Below, one piece after another: positions 53,349 through 63,176 of a stretch of 64,000 bases of DNA. The stretch is from DAMBHY01 sp032068765. Its GTDB lineage: Bacteria; Bacteroidota; Bacteroidia; Bacteroidales; Dysgonomonadaceae. The first letter of the stretch is position 1, and each line of letters opens with the position of its first letter. Position numbers and translations under genes: made by a program. The stretch lies in contig DAMBHY010000001.1 of the NCBI GenBank assembly GCA_032068765.1, positions 186,001 to 250,000 on the forward strand. The letters are read 5' to 3'. The notes beneath the pieces are model-generated. The model was not told the DNA's origin and did not search any database. It saw only the letters and a program-made list of their open reading frames with translations.

Positions 53349-54504
53349 AGTATAAACTCACATTATTATTTTTACTATTTTCGGCAACACTAATTTTGGC
53401 AAAACCCATAAAAGTAGCTTGCGTGGGAAATAGTATTACTTACGGCTATACTTTTGAACAGAGAGTTGGAATCAAAATCTCCATCTCAACTGCAAAGAAT
53501 GCTGGGCAACAAATATAATGTGGGTAATTTTGGAAAATCCGGGGCGACACTCCTCAATAAAGGACATCGTCCGTATATGCAACAAGAGAATAATGCTTAA
53601 TCCTTTAAAAACAGGAATTCCCTACACACTTTCTATATCATCATCTAATCTAAAACTAACTTATACTGATGTTGTTGCAGGCGAAGTATGGCTTTGTTCA
53701 GGTCAGTCGAATATGGAGTTTCAGTTATCAAGGAGTTACAAAGCTAAAAGTGATATACAATCAGCTAATAATTCCGACATTCGTCTATTTGATATGAAAG
53801 CACACTGGCTCACCACCTACGAACCCGGTTATCTGTTTGAAGCAAGCATCCGTCCGTTAGCACAATACTCCAAAGCAGGAGCTATATGGTATCAAGGAGA
53901 GTCCAACGCTCATAATAAAGATGCACATGCAAAACTTTTTAAACTTCTCATTAATAGTTGGAGAGAAAACTGGAAAAATCCTGAACTTCCTTTCTACTAC
54001 GTACAACTGTCGTCGCCCGACAGACCTTCTTGGACATGGTTTCGTGATAGTCAAAGACGACTTCAAAATGAAATTTCTTTTACGGGTATGGCGGTCTCAA
54101 GTGATTTGGGAGATTCATTAGATGTTCATCCTAAACATAAAAAAAAAATTGGAGAACGATTAGCCAAATTGGCATTGAATAAAACCTACCATTTCGATAA
54201 TATTTTACCGTCAGGTCCTCTATTGAAGAACGTTCGCTTCGAGAAAAGCAAAGCATACATTTCATTTTCCTACGGAAAAATATTGAAAACATCCGACGGA
54301 AAACCATTACGAACTCTCGAATTAGCAGAATATCCCGGACTTTTCTTTCACGCGAAAGCGGAAATTGTGAATGACGAAATAGTTGTCAGTTCCCCCGACG
54401 TAAAGAGTCCGAAATATGTTCGCTACGGCTGGCAACCGTTTAAGAGAGCCAATTTAGTCAATATCGCAGATTTGCCTGCTTCCACATTTACAACTGAAGA
54501 ATAG
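53345..54504 (+). pseudogene. Broken sialate O-acetylesterase (SGNH + NanS-type domains)
   Basis: Three pieces of one gene remain. Frame one (53345-53518) encodes a signal peptide and VACVGNSITYGYTFEQR, the start of an SGNH domain. A frameshift near 53460-53480 moves the text to SQLQRMLGNKYNVGNFGKSG, which stops at about 53601. After an apparent large deletion the acetylesterase domain resumes (LTYTDVVAGEVWLCSGQSNM) and includes AGAIWYQGESNAHN, but the stretch between DIRLFDMKAHW and LFEASIRPLAQY is also missing. The catalytic Ser motif survives in the last ORF (53518-54504), yet the protein is very unlikely to be exported or active. Confidence 0.85.
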
Positions 54505-54507
54505 ATT

Positions 54508-56457
54508 ATGATAAAGAAGAATTTTATTATATTTTTTTTGTTGATTGCGGCAAATTGTTTATCTCAAAATAAGGTAAATCTAAATTTATTGCCATTGCCT
54601 CAACATGTTTCCATCAAATCAAACACTTTTCACAAAATCAACAATTGCGGAATAGATGAAAGCATTGTAAAAAAACGATTAATAAAAAGTATTCCGGAAG
54701 CAATTGTAAATCAAGAAGAAGCATACAAACTAAATATCACACCCGATACCATCCTAATCCAAGCAACCTCAAATAAAGGTTTTTATTGGGCGAAACAAAC
54801 ATTAAAACAAATAATATCGTCTTCCGACGGAAAATCTATTCCCTGCTTGGAGATAATAGATTACCCTGCTTTTAGCGTTCGAGGTTTCATGCATGACGTG
54901 GGTAGAAGTTTTATTTCCGTAGAAGAATTGAAAAACGAAATCGAATTGCTTTCGCAATTTAAAATTAATGTATTTCATTGGCATCTTACAGAAAATCAAG
55001 CTTGGAGACTACAAAGCAAAGTATTTCCACAATTAAATGACAGTGCAAACTTTACCCGTTTTAAAGGACAATATTATACCATACAAGATGCTAAAGAAAT
55101 TGCCGATTGGTGCAAGAAACATCAGATGATGTTAATCCCCGAGATAGATATGCCGGGACACAGCGCCGCTTTCGAACGGACAATGCGTGTTGATATGCAG
55201 TCAGACAAAGGCCTTGAAATTCTTAAACAACTACTGCGAGAAATCTGCGTAGAAATTTTTCCTGATGTGGAATATATTCATATTGGAACGGATGAAGTAG
55301 AGTTCACAAATCCTAACTTCGCTGCCCAAATGGTAGACTACATTAGAAGTCTTGGCAAGAAAGTTGTTTCATGGAGTCCGGGATGGAAATATAAGCCGGG
55401 CGAAATTGATATGATTCAGATGTGGAGTTATCGAGGAAAACCAATAAATAACACACCCGCGATTGATTCAAGGTATCACTATATTAACCACTACGATACT
55501 TTTGGAGACATTATAGCCTTATACAACAGCAAGATTTACAATCAACCTATTGAAAATAATGAAATAAAAGGGAGTATTGTAGGAATATGGAATGACAGAA
55601 TTTTAGAAAATCAAACACAGATTTTATTACAAAACAATTTCTATCCTTCGATTTTGGCTCTTGCGGAAAGATCTTGGAAAGGTGGAGGTTCGGAATATTT
55701 TGACAAAAATGGAACAATCTTACCCACCAACTCGAACGATACACTTCTTCAAAGTTTTATAGATTTTGAGAATCGTTTGCTTTGGCACAAGAATCATACG
55801 TTGAAAAATGAACCTTTCACCTATATAAAACAAACCAATATAAAATGGAAGATTACTGACGCATTTCCAAACGGTGGTAATTTATCAAAAAAATTTCCTC
55901 CGGACGAAAAAATTTCTGATAAATATTTATACGACAATAAATATTACGGAACCAAAGAGGCCATCGGAGCGGGAATTTATTTGCGTCACGTTTGGGGGAA
56001 TCTTGTTCCTGCTTTTTATAAAAATCCAAAAGAAAACACTACTGCTTACGCCTATACTTGGGTATGGTCTCCATGCAAAGAGCAAGTTGGACTTTGGGCA
56101 AGCACACAAGATTATAGTCGTTCCGAATCGGATTTAGCACCAATGCAAGGAAAATGGGATTATCGTGAAAGTAAAATTTTTATCAACGACAAAGAAGTAG
56201 CATCTCCGGTTTGGGAAAATACTCATAGAGAAAGAACGAACGAAATCACGTTGAAAAACGAGAATTTCAGTGCACGTGCGCCGATGAAGGTTTTACTAAA
56301 CAAGGGTTGGAACAAAGTTTTCCTGAAACTTCCGGTTGGAAAATTCAGCACTCCCGAGGTGCGTTTGCAGAAATGGATGTTTACATTTATATTTGTCACA
56401 CTTGACGGTAAAAATGAATTTCCCGGTTTAATTTATAGTCCTGATAAAACCTTATGA
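54508..56457 (+). CDS. GH20 beta-N-acetylhexosaminidase
   Basis: A 649-residue exported enzyme. The signal peptide is MIKKNFIIFFLLIAANCLSQ. A GH20b N-domain (to about residue 120) precedes the barrel with VRGFMHDVGRSF, INVFHWHLTENQAWR and EYIHIGTDEVEF, whose Asp-Glu pair is the substrate-assisted catalytic dyad. About 200 C-terminal residues form an extra beta-sandwich (WVWSPCKEQVGLWASTQDYS). It would trim GlcNAc or GalNAc from glycans after sialic acid removal, like NahA of Tannerella. Confidence 0.93.
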   Translation: MIKKNFIIFFLLIAANCLSQNKVNLNLLPLPQHVSIKSNTFHKINNCGIDESIVKKRLIKSIPEAIVNQEEAYKLNITPDTILIQATSNKGFYWAKQTLKQIISSSDGKSIPCLEIIDYPAFSVRGFMHDVGRSFISVEELKNEIELLSQFKINVFHWHLTENQAWRLQSKVFPQLNDSANFTRFKGQYYTIQDAKEIADWCKKHQMMLIPEIDMPGHSAAFERTMRVDMQSDKGLEILKQLLREICVEIFPDVEYIHIGTDEVEFTNPNFAAQMVDYIRSLGKKVVSWSPGWKYKPGEIDMIQMWSYRGKPINNTPAIDSRYHYINHYDTFGDIIALYNSKIYNQPIENNEIKGSIVGIWNDRILENQTQILLQNNFYPSILALAERSWKGGGSEYFDKNGTILPTNSNDTLLQSFIDFENRLLWHKNHTLKNEPFTYIKQTNIKWKITDAFPNGGNLSKKFPPDEKISDKYLYDNKYYGTKEAIGAGIYLRHVWGNLVPAFYKNPKENTTAYAYTWVWSPCKEQVGLWASTQDYSRSESDLAPMQGKWDYRESKIFINDKEVASPVWENTHRERTNEITLKNENFSARAPMKVLLNKGWNKVFLKLPVGKFSTPEVRLQKWMFTFIFVTLDGKNEFPGLIYSPDKTL

Positions 56458-57638
56458 AAAAAACGAATATTATCCTTTTGTTGGCGCTTTCTCTGATTGC
56501 AACAAACGCTTGTACAACAAATCAAAATAAATCATCAGATATGAAAATAACATTCACAGAATTGCCGCCAAACGGTTTGGAAGGAAATTTGACAAAAGGA
56601 GTTTCTGCTGCATTCGCGGCTTTGATAAACGACAAACTTATTTATGCAGGAGGTGCAAATTTCCCTGACAAACTCGGATTTGAAGGCGGTGCAAAAGTAT
56701 ATTACGATGAGATTATGCAGTTTGATGAGCGAGAAAACCGATGGAAACTTATCGGAAAACTCCCCCATCCTGCGGCTTATGGTGTTTCGGTTGTTTTTAA
56801 CGATAAAGCATTGTGGTTGGGCGGAAATAACGATGCCCAAACTTTAACTTCATCTTATTTAATTTCATACTCCGACTCTTTGAAGATAGAATCTTTCGCT
56901 TCGCTGCCTGCAAAAATGGACAACTTTGCAGGATGCAGCATTCATAATTTAGTATTTGTTGGCGGGGGAAATCAAGATGGAAAACCATCAAACGATTTTT
57001 ATTATATCAAAGCTGAAAAAGACAAAAACTGGACAAAACTCCCAAGTTTCCCGGGATTTCCCCGCGTGCAACCGGTGATGGCAGCTCTTAAATCAAAAGA
57101 CGACACGGAAGTGTATGTGTTGGGCGGTTTTTATGGCGGCGATTCAATTAATCCGCCAAGCGTGGCAACCGACGTTTTAAAATATTCATTCTCTAAGAAA
57201 GAATGGACTGTGGTAGGAACACAAAAAGACAATGAAACCAATCTTCCCTTCTCATTGGTTGGGGCTACCGCTATGCCTGTTGACAACAAATTCATTCTCT
57301 GCCTCGGAGGAGTGAATTATGACATATTTCTCAATGCCGTTTCTTCACAATACGACATTGCGAATGATAAATCAATAACAGATGAAGAGAGAAGCAAAAG
57401 GAACTTTGAATTCTCAAAAGAATATATGCTGCAACCTTTAGAATATTATAAATTCAACTCTGCATGCAGAATTTTTGATACTGCTACGGGCACTTGGAAG
57501 ACTATAAAAGAATCGCCAAATGCCGCAAGAGCGGGTGCCACTTTAGTTTATAAAGACAAAACTTTTTATAATGTACAAGGAGAATTAAAGCCGGGCGTAC
57601 GCTCAAATAAAACATGGAAAGGTGTAGTTATAAATTAA
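56454..57638 (+). CDS. nanM: N-acetylneuraminate epimerase (mutarotase), kelch-type
   Basis: A 394-residue Kelch beta-propeller protein related to E. coli NanM, which speeds the alpha-to-beta anomer change of sialic acid in the periplasm. Kelch-like repeats include ALINDKLIYAGGANFPDKLG, NDKALWLGGNN and TEVYVLGGFYGG. The N-terminus LLLALSLIATNAC looks like a lipoprotein signal. The start overlaps the GH20 stop in an ATGA, and the NanT-like transporter follows after 9 bp. Confidence 0.9.
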   Translation: MKKTNIILLLALSLIATNACTTNQNKSSDMKITFTELPPNGLEGNLTKGVSAAFAALINDKLIYAGGANFPDKLGFEGGAKVYYDEIMQFDERENRWKLIGKLPHPAAYGVSVVFNDKALWLGGNNDAQTLTSSYLISYSDSLKIESFASLPAKMDNFAGCSIHNLVFVGGGNQDGKPSNDFYYIKAEKDKNWTKLPSFPGFPRVQPVMAALKSKDDTEVYVLGGFYGGDSINPPSVATDVLKYSFSKKEWTVVGTQKDNETNLPFSLVGATAMPVDNKFILCLGGVNYDIFLNAVSSQYDIANDKSITDEERSKRNFEFSKEYMLQPLEYYKFNSACRIFDTATGTWKTIKESPNAARAGATLVYKDKTFYNVQGELKPGVRSNKTWKGVVIN

Positions 57639-57647
57639 TATAATAAT

Positions 57648-58899
57648 ATGAACAACAAAAAATATTATCCCTGGATAGTTGTTGGATTGTTGTGGGTAGT
57701 AGCACTGCTTAACTACCTCGACAGACAAATGCTATCAACTATGCAGCATTCAATGCAGCTGGATATTCAAGAACTGGCTAAAGCAGAAAAGTTCGGAAAC
57801 GTGATGGCTGTTTTTCTCTTAATCTATGGATTAATGAGTCCCGTTGCCGGCATTTTAGCAGACAGAGTTAACAGAAAATGGATGATTGTAGGCAGCTTAT
57901 TTGTTTGGTCAGCAGTCACACTGTTAATGGGATATGCCCAGACTTACAATCAAATCTATTTATTGCGTGCTTTAATGGGAGTAAGTGAAGCGCTCTACCT
58001 ACCTACAGGTTTGGCTATGATTTCAGACTTTCATACTTCCAAAACACGGTCATTGGCTATCGGTATACATATGTCAGGTCTCTATATGGGCCAGGCCCTG
58101 GGAGGCTTCGGTGCAACAATAGCAAATAACTTTACCTGGCAAATAGTTTTTCATTTATTTGGAATTATCGGTATCGTTTATTCTATTATACTAATTATAT
58201 TTTTGCACGATAAAGAAGGACATGCCGGAACAAAAACTGCAAAATTTGAAGCGCAAATGGGAGTCACTTATAAAGAACCATTCTATAAATCTTTGTTTGT
58301 AATTCTCTCTACTTTTTCTTTTTGGATAATGTTGATTTATTTTGTAGCACCAAGTTTTCCAGGATGGGCTACAAAAAACTGGCTGCCTACACTTTTCTCT
58401 GATAACCTAGAATTAGAGATGTCAAAAGCGGGACCAATGGCAACAATTTCGATTGCTGTCGCCTCATTTATAGGAGTTATGATTGGGGGCCCTTTATCTG
58501 ATAGATGGGTTCAAAAAAATATCAGAGGTAGAGTGTTTACAAGTGCGATCGGTTTAGGACTTACTATTCCGTCTTTAATATTAATGGGAACAGGAAATAG
58601 TTCATTAGAAATGATTTTTGCAGCTATGCTTTTTGGAATAGGATTTGGAATGTTTGACACAAACAATATGCCGATACTTTGCCAAATTATCCCCCCCAAA
58701 ATATAGAGCAACCGCTTATGGTATCATGAATATGGGTGGAGTTTTTGCAGGGACTGCGGTAACACAAATGCTCGGCAATTCAATGGATTCAGGTAATTTG
58801 GGAAATGATTTCAGCAAACTTACTATCATAGTAGCTATTGCTGTAATACTTATGATTGCATTTTTAAAACCAAAAAAAGAATTAACAGATATAGAGTAA
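57648..58899 (+). pseudogene. nanT: MFS sialic-acid transporter (NanT-like), frameshifted in a C7 tract
   Basis: The first ORF (57648-58706, 352 codons) has a normal MFS layout: NYLDRQMLSTMQHSM in helix 1, motif A-like GILADRVNRKWM and SEALYLPTGLAMISDFH. It ends early just after a run of seven C (58691-58697). With six C, PPKI-stop becomes PPKYRATAYGIMNMGGVFAG and continues to a stop at 58899, restoring the last two helices. This is a one-base insertion: a phase-variable tract, a real mutation or a sequencing error. Import of Neu5Ac across the inner membrane is the role inferred from its position between nanM and the lyase gene. Confidence 0.85.
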
Positions 58900-58917
58900 T
58901 CAACTATTATATATATT

Positions 58918-59838
58918 ATGAATTTTGAAAAAATAAAAGGTTTATTAGTAGCTCCTTTCACTCCATTTAATGATAAAGGAGACGTTAATTATTCAATTAT
59001 ACCTCAATATGCAGAACTTCTAAAAAGAAATGGTCTAATTGGGGTTTTTATTAATGGTTCTTCGGGCGAAGGCTATATGCTCACCGTAGAAGAAAGAATC
59101 AAATTGGCTGAAAAATGGGTAGAATCCGTTCCTTCCAATTTTAAAATCATCGTACATGTTGGTGCAACATGCATACAGGATAGTATAAAACTTGCACAAC
59201 ACGCTCAAAAAATAGGTGCTATGGCAGTAGGTGCTATGGCATCCCCATTTCCCAAAGTAAGTCGTGTAAATGAGTTGGTAAATTATTGTGAAGAAATTGC
59301 AGCAGCATCTCCAGATCTTCCATTTTATTTTTATCATATTCCTGCACTTAACGGAGTATTCTTGCCCATGTTACCTTTTTTGAAAATGGTAGATGAAAGA
59401 ATTCCAAATTTTGCCGGAATAAAGTATACTTACGAAAGTTTATATGAGTACAACCAATGTATGCTGTATAAAAACGGAAAGTACGACATGCTCCATGGTC
59501 AAGATGAAACAATCTTAAATGCATTGATTATGGGTGGAGCACAGGGTGGAATCAGTGGGACAGGTAATTACATAGGAAAAACCCTTGTATCTGTGATTGA
59601 AGAATATAATAAAGGGAATATTGAAGAAGCCCGAAAAAATCAAAACTTCGCGCAGGATGTGATTAAAGTAATTGCCAAATATCGCGGTAATATCGTAGCA
59701 GGTAAAAGAATTATGAAGCTGATAGGTATGGATTTAGGATTAAATCGTACCCCTTTCCAGAATATTAGTAATGAAGAAGAGGCAATAATAAAAGCTGAAT
59801 TAGAAAAGATAAACTTCTTCGAACACTGTAACAAATAG
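58918..59838 (+). CDS. nanA: N-acetylneuraminate lyase (DapA superfamily)
   Basis: A 306-residue Schiff-base aldolase that splits Neu5Ac into ManNAc and pyruvate. GLLVAPFTPFNDKGDVN at the start, the GSSGE pyruvate-binding motif in FINGSSGEGYMLT, the Tyr in PFYFYHIPALNG and the catalytic Lys in FAGIKYTYESLYEY are all present. The context (epimerase, NanM, transporter) selects NanA over dihydrodipicolinate synthase. The gene ends the operon before a strong terminator. Confidence 0.94.
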   Translation: MNFEKIKGLLVAPFTPFNDKGDVNYSIIPQYAELLKRNGLIGVFINGSSGEGYMLTVEERIKLAEKWVESVPSNFKIIVHVGATCIQDSIKLAQHAQKIGAMAVGAMASPFPKVSRVNELVNYCEEIAAASPDLPFYFYHIPALNGVFLPMLPFLKMVDERIPNFAGIKYTYESLYEYNQCMLYKNGKYDMLHGQDETILNALIMGGAQGGISGTGNYIGKTLVSVIEEYNKGNIEEARKNQNFAQDVIKVIAKYRGNIVAGKRIMKLIGMDLGLNRTPFQNISNEEEAIIKAELEKINFFEHCNK

Positions 59839-59856
59839 TATTATCTAATACCTAAA

Positions 59857-59900
59857 AAAACCCTCTGACTATAGTTTTCTTTGTCAGAGGGTTTTTATTT
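59857..59900. terminator. Bidirectional terminator between nanA and nagB
   Basis: AAAACCCTCTGAC (59857-59869) pairs perfectly with GTCAGAGGGTTTT (59883-59895), with a T-run on both sides. Confidence 0.85.
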
Positions 59901-60043
59901 AAACAATACTAGCAGAGATTCAATAATTTTCTTACAAGTGTAGGAGGTGTTCCTATACTACATCTTAAATCTAACGTTATAAAAAACAGAGCCCAAATAA
60001 TAACTTGATTTATGCAATAGCTATGTTTTATACGTATCACACC

Positions 60044-60850
60044 TTATAACGATGCAGGATCTAAATTATCATGTTCGATATCCAGGAAGTATTTGTAAGT
60101 TCCAACTTTTAATTCTGCACAGGCATCATAATCGCAAACAATAATTCCGTGTTGATGCATCTGAAGCGCACTGATTGTCCACATTTGTGTAATTGGCCCT
60201 TCTACCGCATGATATAAAGCGCGTGCTTTGTGATGTCCATTCACCAAGATCAAAACTTCCTTTGCGTCCATAACTGTTCCAACCCCTACAGTCAAAGCTG
60301 TTTTTGGAACTTTATTCACATCGTTTTCGAAGAAACGAGAATTTGCAATGATCGTATCGGTTGTCAATGTTTTGATTCTCGTGCGAGAGGTCAAAGAAGA
60401 ACCCGGTTCATTAAATGCAATATGTCCGTCCGGTCCTATACCCCCCAAAAACAAGTCGATTCCTCCAGCATTCTTAATTGCTTGTTCGTAAGCTTCACAC
60501 TCTGCTTCCAAATCAGATGCATTACCATTCAAAATATGAACGTTTTCTTTCTTAATGTCAATGTAGTTGAAGAAATTATTCCACATAAAAGAATGATAAC
60601 TTTCAGGATGTTCTTCAGGCAAACCTACATATTCATCCATATTGAAAGTTACTACATTTTTAAAAGAAACTTCCCCAGTTTCGTGCAATTTAATCAACTC
60701 TTTATAGGTTGATAAAGGTGAAGAACCGGTTGGTAAACCTAATATAAAAGGCTTTTCTGCAGTAGGATTGAATTGGTTTATCTTTGATGCTACATAACGA
60801 GCAGTCCATTGAGCAATTTTCGTAGAATCGGGTTGAATTATTAAGCGCAT
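60044..60850 (-). CDS. nagB: Glucosamine-6-phosphate deaminase
   Basis: Converts glucosamine 6-phosphate to fructose 6-phosphate and ammonia, the last step joining amino-sugar use to glycolysis. The 268-residue length is standard. Motifs are LGLPTGSSPLSTYKEL, FNMDEYVGL with the catalytic Asp, and GGIGPDGHIAFNEPGSS. It is convergent with the sialic-acid operon, thus separately transcribed, but it completes its pathway. The GlcNAc kinase and the deacetylase NagA are not in the window. Confidence 0.97.
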   Translation of the reverse strand: MRLIIQPDSTKIAQWTARYVASKINQFNPTAEKPFILGLPTGSSPLSTYKELIKLHETGEVSFKNVVTFNMDEYVGLPEEHPESYHSFMWNNFFNYIDIKKENVHILNGNASDLEAECEAYEQAIKNAGGIDLFLGGIGPDGHIAFNEPGSSLTSRTRIKTLTTDTIIANSRFFENDVNKVPKTALTVGVGTVMDAKEVLILVNGHHKARALYHAVEGPITQMWTISALQMHQHGIIVCDYDACAELKVGTYKYFLDIEHDNLDPASL

Positions 60851-60870
60851 AGGTTAAATATTTTAATAAA

Positions 60871-62106
60871 TTAATGACATTCTTTGTGAGTATTTACAAC
60901 GGCATCTACACCTGAATTTAATTTGTCAGCCATTGCTTTTCCTAAATTATACGCTGCCTTTGCAACCTCAGAATTGAGGCCTTGTTTCATCAATACACTC
61001 TCTGGAAGGATTTCAAGATTCATGCCTTCAGCAGAGCTTCTTAGTTGCTTTGCAGTAGCGTCCGCCCAGGTAAATCCACCAAATGAACCGAAGAATCTAT
61101 TACGCAAAGCACGGTTATTTAATGCGGAAAGAATACTTTCTACTCCGGGATAAAGTTTATTATTGTAAGTCGGCGAACCAATAATCAATCCTTTATATTT
61201 AAATACATCTCGGATGATATATGAATCGTGACTTTTGGAAACATTGTGCATGATAATGTTTTGAATTCCATTTTCTGCAGCACCATTAGCAATGATTTCT
61301 GCAACTTGTTCATTGTTGCCGTACATACTTCCATAAACTATTACCAAACCATTATCAGCTTCGTATTTACTTAGTTTGTCATAGATGGAAATTACTTTAT
61401 TAATACTTTCTTTTTCTGTCCAAACAGGTCCGTGTGTTGAACAAATTGTATTTATTTCAACTCCTTGAAGTTTTTTAAAAGCAGCTTGAACAGAATTTCC
61501 ATACTTACCTACAATATTGGAATAATATCGTATCATTTCATCCCAATAACTGCAAATGTTCAATTGATAGTCCATTACCCCACCATCCAAAGTTCCGAAC
61601 GTTCCAAATGCATCTCCCGAAAATATTATTTTAGAATTAGGGATGTAGGTCATCATCGTTTCCGGCCAATGTACCATAGGTGTGAAGTGAAACTCCAATG
61701 TATTTTTACCGATAGATAATCTTTCCTTATCGGCAATTACATGTACATTTTCATAAATTCCATAAAAACCATTCAACATTTCGGCCGTTCTTGTATTACC
61801 AATTATTTTAATGTTAGGATAGCGTGTTTTTAGGAGAGTGATAGAACCAGAGTGGTCAGGCTCCATGTGATTTACAACTAAATAATCAATTGGTTTATCG
61901 CCAATTACAGATTTTATCTTTGAAAAGAAAATATCGGCATAACATGCGTCAACCGTATCTATCAAGACTACTTTCTCATCGTTAATGATATATGAATTAT
62001 AAGAAACGCCTTTTGGTAATGGCCAAAGATTTTCGAAAAGATGTTTTGTGCGGTCATTGATACCTACATAAAAAATATCTTCTGTAATTTCAATTCTATT
62101 ATACAT
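60871..62106 (-). CDS. FprA-family flavodiiron protein
   Basis: A 411-residue A-type flavoprotein that reduces oxygen or nitric oxide. The N-terminal metallo-beta-lactamase-like domain holds the di-iron ligands in VVNHMEPDHSGS and VHWPETMMTY. The C-terminal flavodoxin-like domain begins with VIVYGSMYGNNEQVAE, the FMN phosphate loop. It probably protects anaerobic metabolism. It lies 20 bp upstream of nagB on the same strand, so co-transcription is possible. Confidence 0.93.
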   Translation of the reverse strand: MYNRIEITEDIFYVGINDRTKHLFENLWPLPKGVSYNSYIINDEKVVLIDTVDACYADIFFSKIKSVIGDKPIDYLVVNHMEPDHSGSITLLKTRYPNIKIIGNTRTAEMLNGFYGIYENVHVIADKERLSIGKNTLEFHFTPMVHWPETMMTYIPNSKIIFSGDAFGTFGTLDGGVMDYQLNICSYWDEMIRYYSNIVGKYGNSVQAAFKKLQGVEINTICSTHGPVWTEKESINKVISIYDKLSKYEADNGLVIVYGSMYGNNEQVAEIIANGAAENGIQNIIMHNVSKSHDSYIIRDVFKYKGLIIGSPTYNNKLYPGVESILSALNNRALRNRFFGSFGGFTWADATAKQLRSSAEGMNLEILPESVLMKQGLNSEVAKAAYNLGKAMADKLNSGVDAVVNTHKECH

Positions 62107-62183
62107 TTAAATTATTAAAATTTTATCCCACAAATCATTAGCGAGATCAATTACACAATATTCAAGAAAAAATTTGTTTCCCC

Positions 62184-63062
62184 TTATTTTTTATTTTTAC
62201 TTATTTGAGATTGTTTTGGAGTAATTTCAATTTTAGCAGGATTATTTAAAGCTCTTACTATTAACCATATACCCCAAATAATAAATGGAATGCTTAACCA
62301 TTGTCCTAAATTCAAACCTGTATTCATTATAAGTGATTTTTCAGATTCAACTTGCACATTTTTTATAAATTCAATGAAGAATCTCGCGATAAAAATGATA
62401 GTCAAACCTACACCTAAAATTAACCCTTTACGGTTGACAGCATCGGTTTTATAATACAGATGCATGGTTATCGCAAATACTAGGAAATAAACTATGGCTT
62501 CATAAATTTGAGTAGGATGAGATGGATCTGAATATATCGGTTCTGCACCTTGTTTCCACTGATAAATGTTGGTTATAAAGCGAAAACCCCAAGGCTGATC
62601 TGTAGGTCCACCATAAATCTCATGATTCATCAAATTTCCCAAACGAATCATTGCTGCCGTAAACCCTGTAGGAACCATCACTCTGTCAAAAGTCCATAAG
62701 GGACTAAGATGTGTGACTCTCATAGAATATAACAATACCGCAATGATAATACCAATTACTCCGCCATGACTTGCCAATCCGCCTTCCCATATATATAGAA
62801 TTTTAATAGGATTTGCAAGATAATATTCAGGTTCGTAAAACAAACAATGCCCCAAACGAGCTCCGGCAATAATTCCTATAAGCATATAAAAGAAAAGAGA
62901 ATCAAACCAACTTTCGGGAAGATCCTCACGTTTAAAAATTCGCTGTACGATATATACTGCTACTATAAGCCCTATAACCCATAGTAATCCATACCAGCGA
63001 ATTTCTCGTCCAAACAGACTAAATAACTGAGGATCAACATCCCATATAATTGACAGCAACAT
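62184..63062 (-). CDS. lgt: Prolipoprotein diacylglyceryl transferase
   Basis: Adds diacylglycerol to the lipobox Cys of prelipoproteins in the inner membrane. About seven hydrophobic helices are seen. The Lgt blocks are GARLGHCLFYEPEYY, WEGGLASHGGVIG (with the essential His/Gly region) and IRLGNLMNHEIYGGP. The start at 63062 (292 residues) is used because the ORF's upstream GTG at 63086 overlaps the -7 box. Confidence 0.95.
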   Translation of the reverse strand: MLLSIIWDVDPQLFSLFGREIRWYGLLWVIGLIVAVYIVQRIFKREDLPESWFDSLFFYMLIGIIAGARLGHCLFYEPEYYLANPIKILYIWEGGLASHGGVIGIIIAVLLYSMRVTHLSPLWTFDRVMVPTGFTAAMIRLGNLMNHEIYGGPTDQPWGFRFITNIYQWKQGAEPIYSDPSHPTQIYEAIVYFLVFAITMHLYYKTDAVNRKGLILGVGLTIIFIARFFIEFIKNVQVESEKSLIMNTGLNLGQWLSIPFIIWGIWLIVRALNNPAKIEITPKQSQISKNKK

Positions 63063-63085
63063 AATAATTGAATTAATTGGTATCA

Positions 63086-63093
63086 CAAAGATA
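63086..63093 (-). promoter_or_regulatory. -7 box for lgt
   Basis: TATCTTTG on the minus strand is an exact TAnnTTTG, 23 bp upstream of the ATG at 63062. Confidence 0.5.
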
Positions 63094-63176
63094 CGAAACT
63101 AATTGTGAATACTATAACTAAAAATACGAATTAAGAAACCTAATTCCTATACTTTAATTTGCTTTTATAAAGTTGT

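Noticed and set aside
53518..54504. Intact sialate O-acetylesterase gene
   Set aside because: It lacks a signal peptide, begins in out-of-frame SGNH sequence and misses an internal block; it is a fragment of a larger broken gene.
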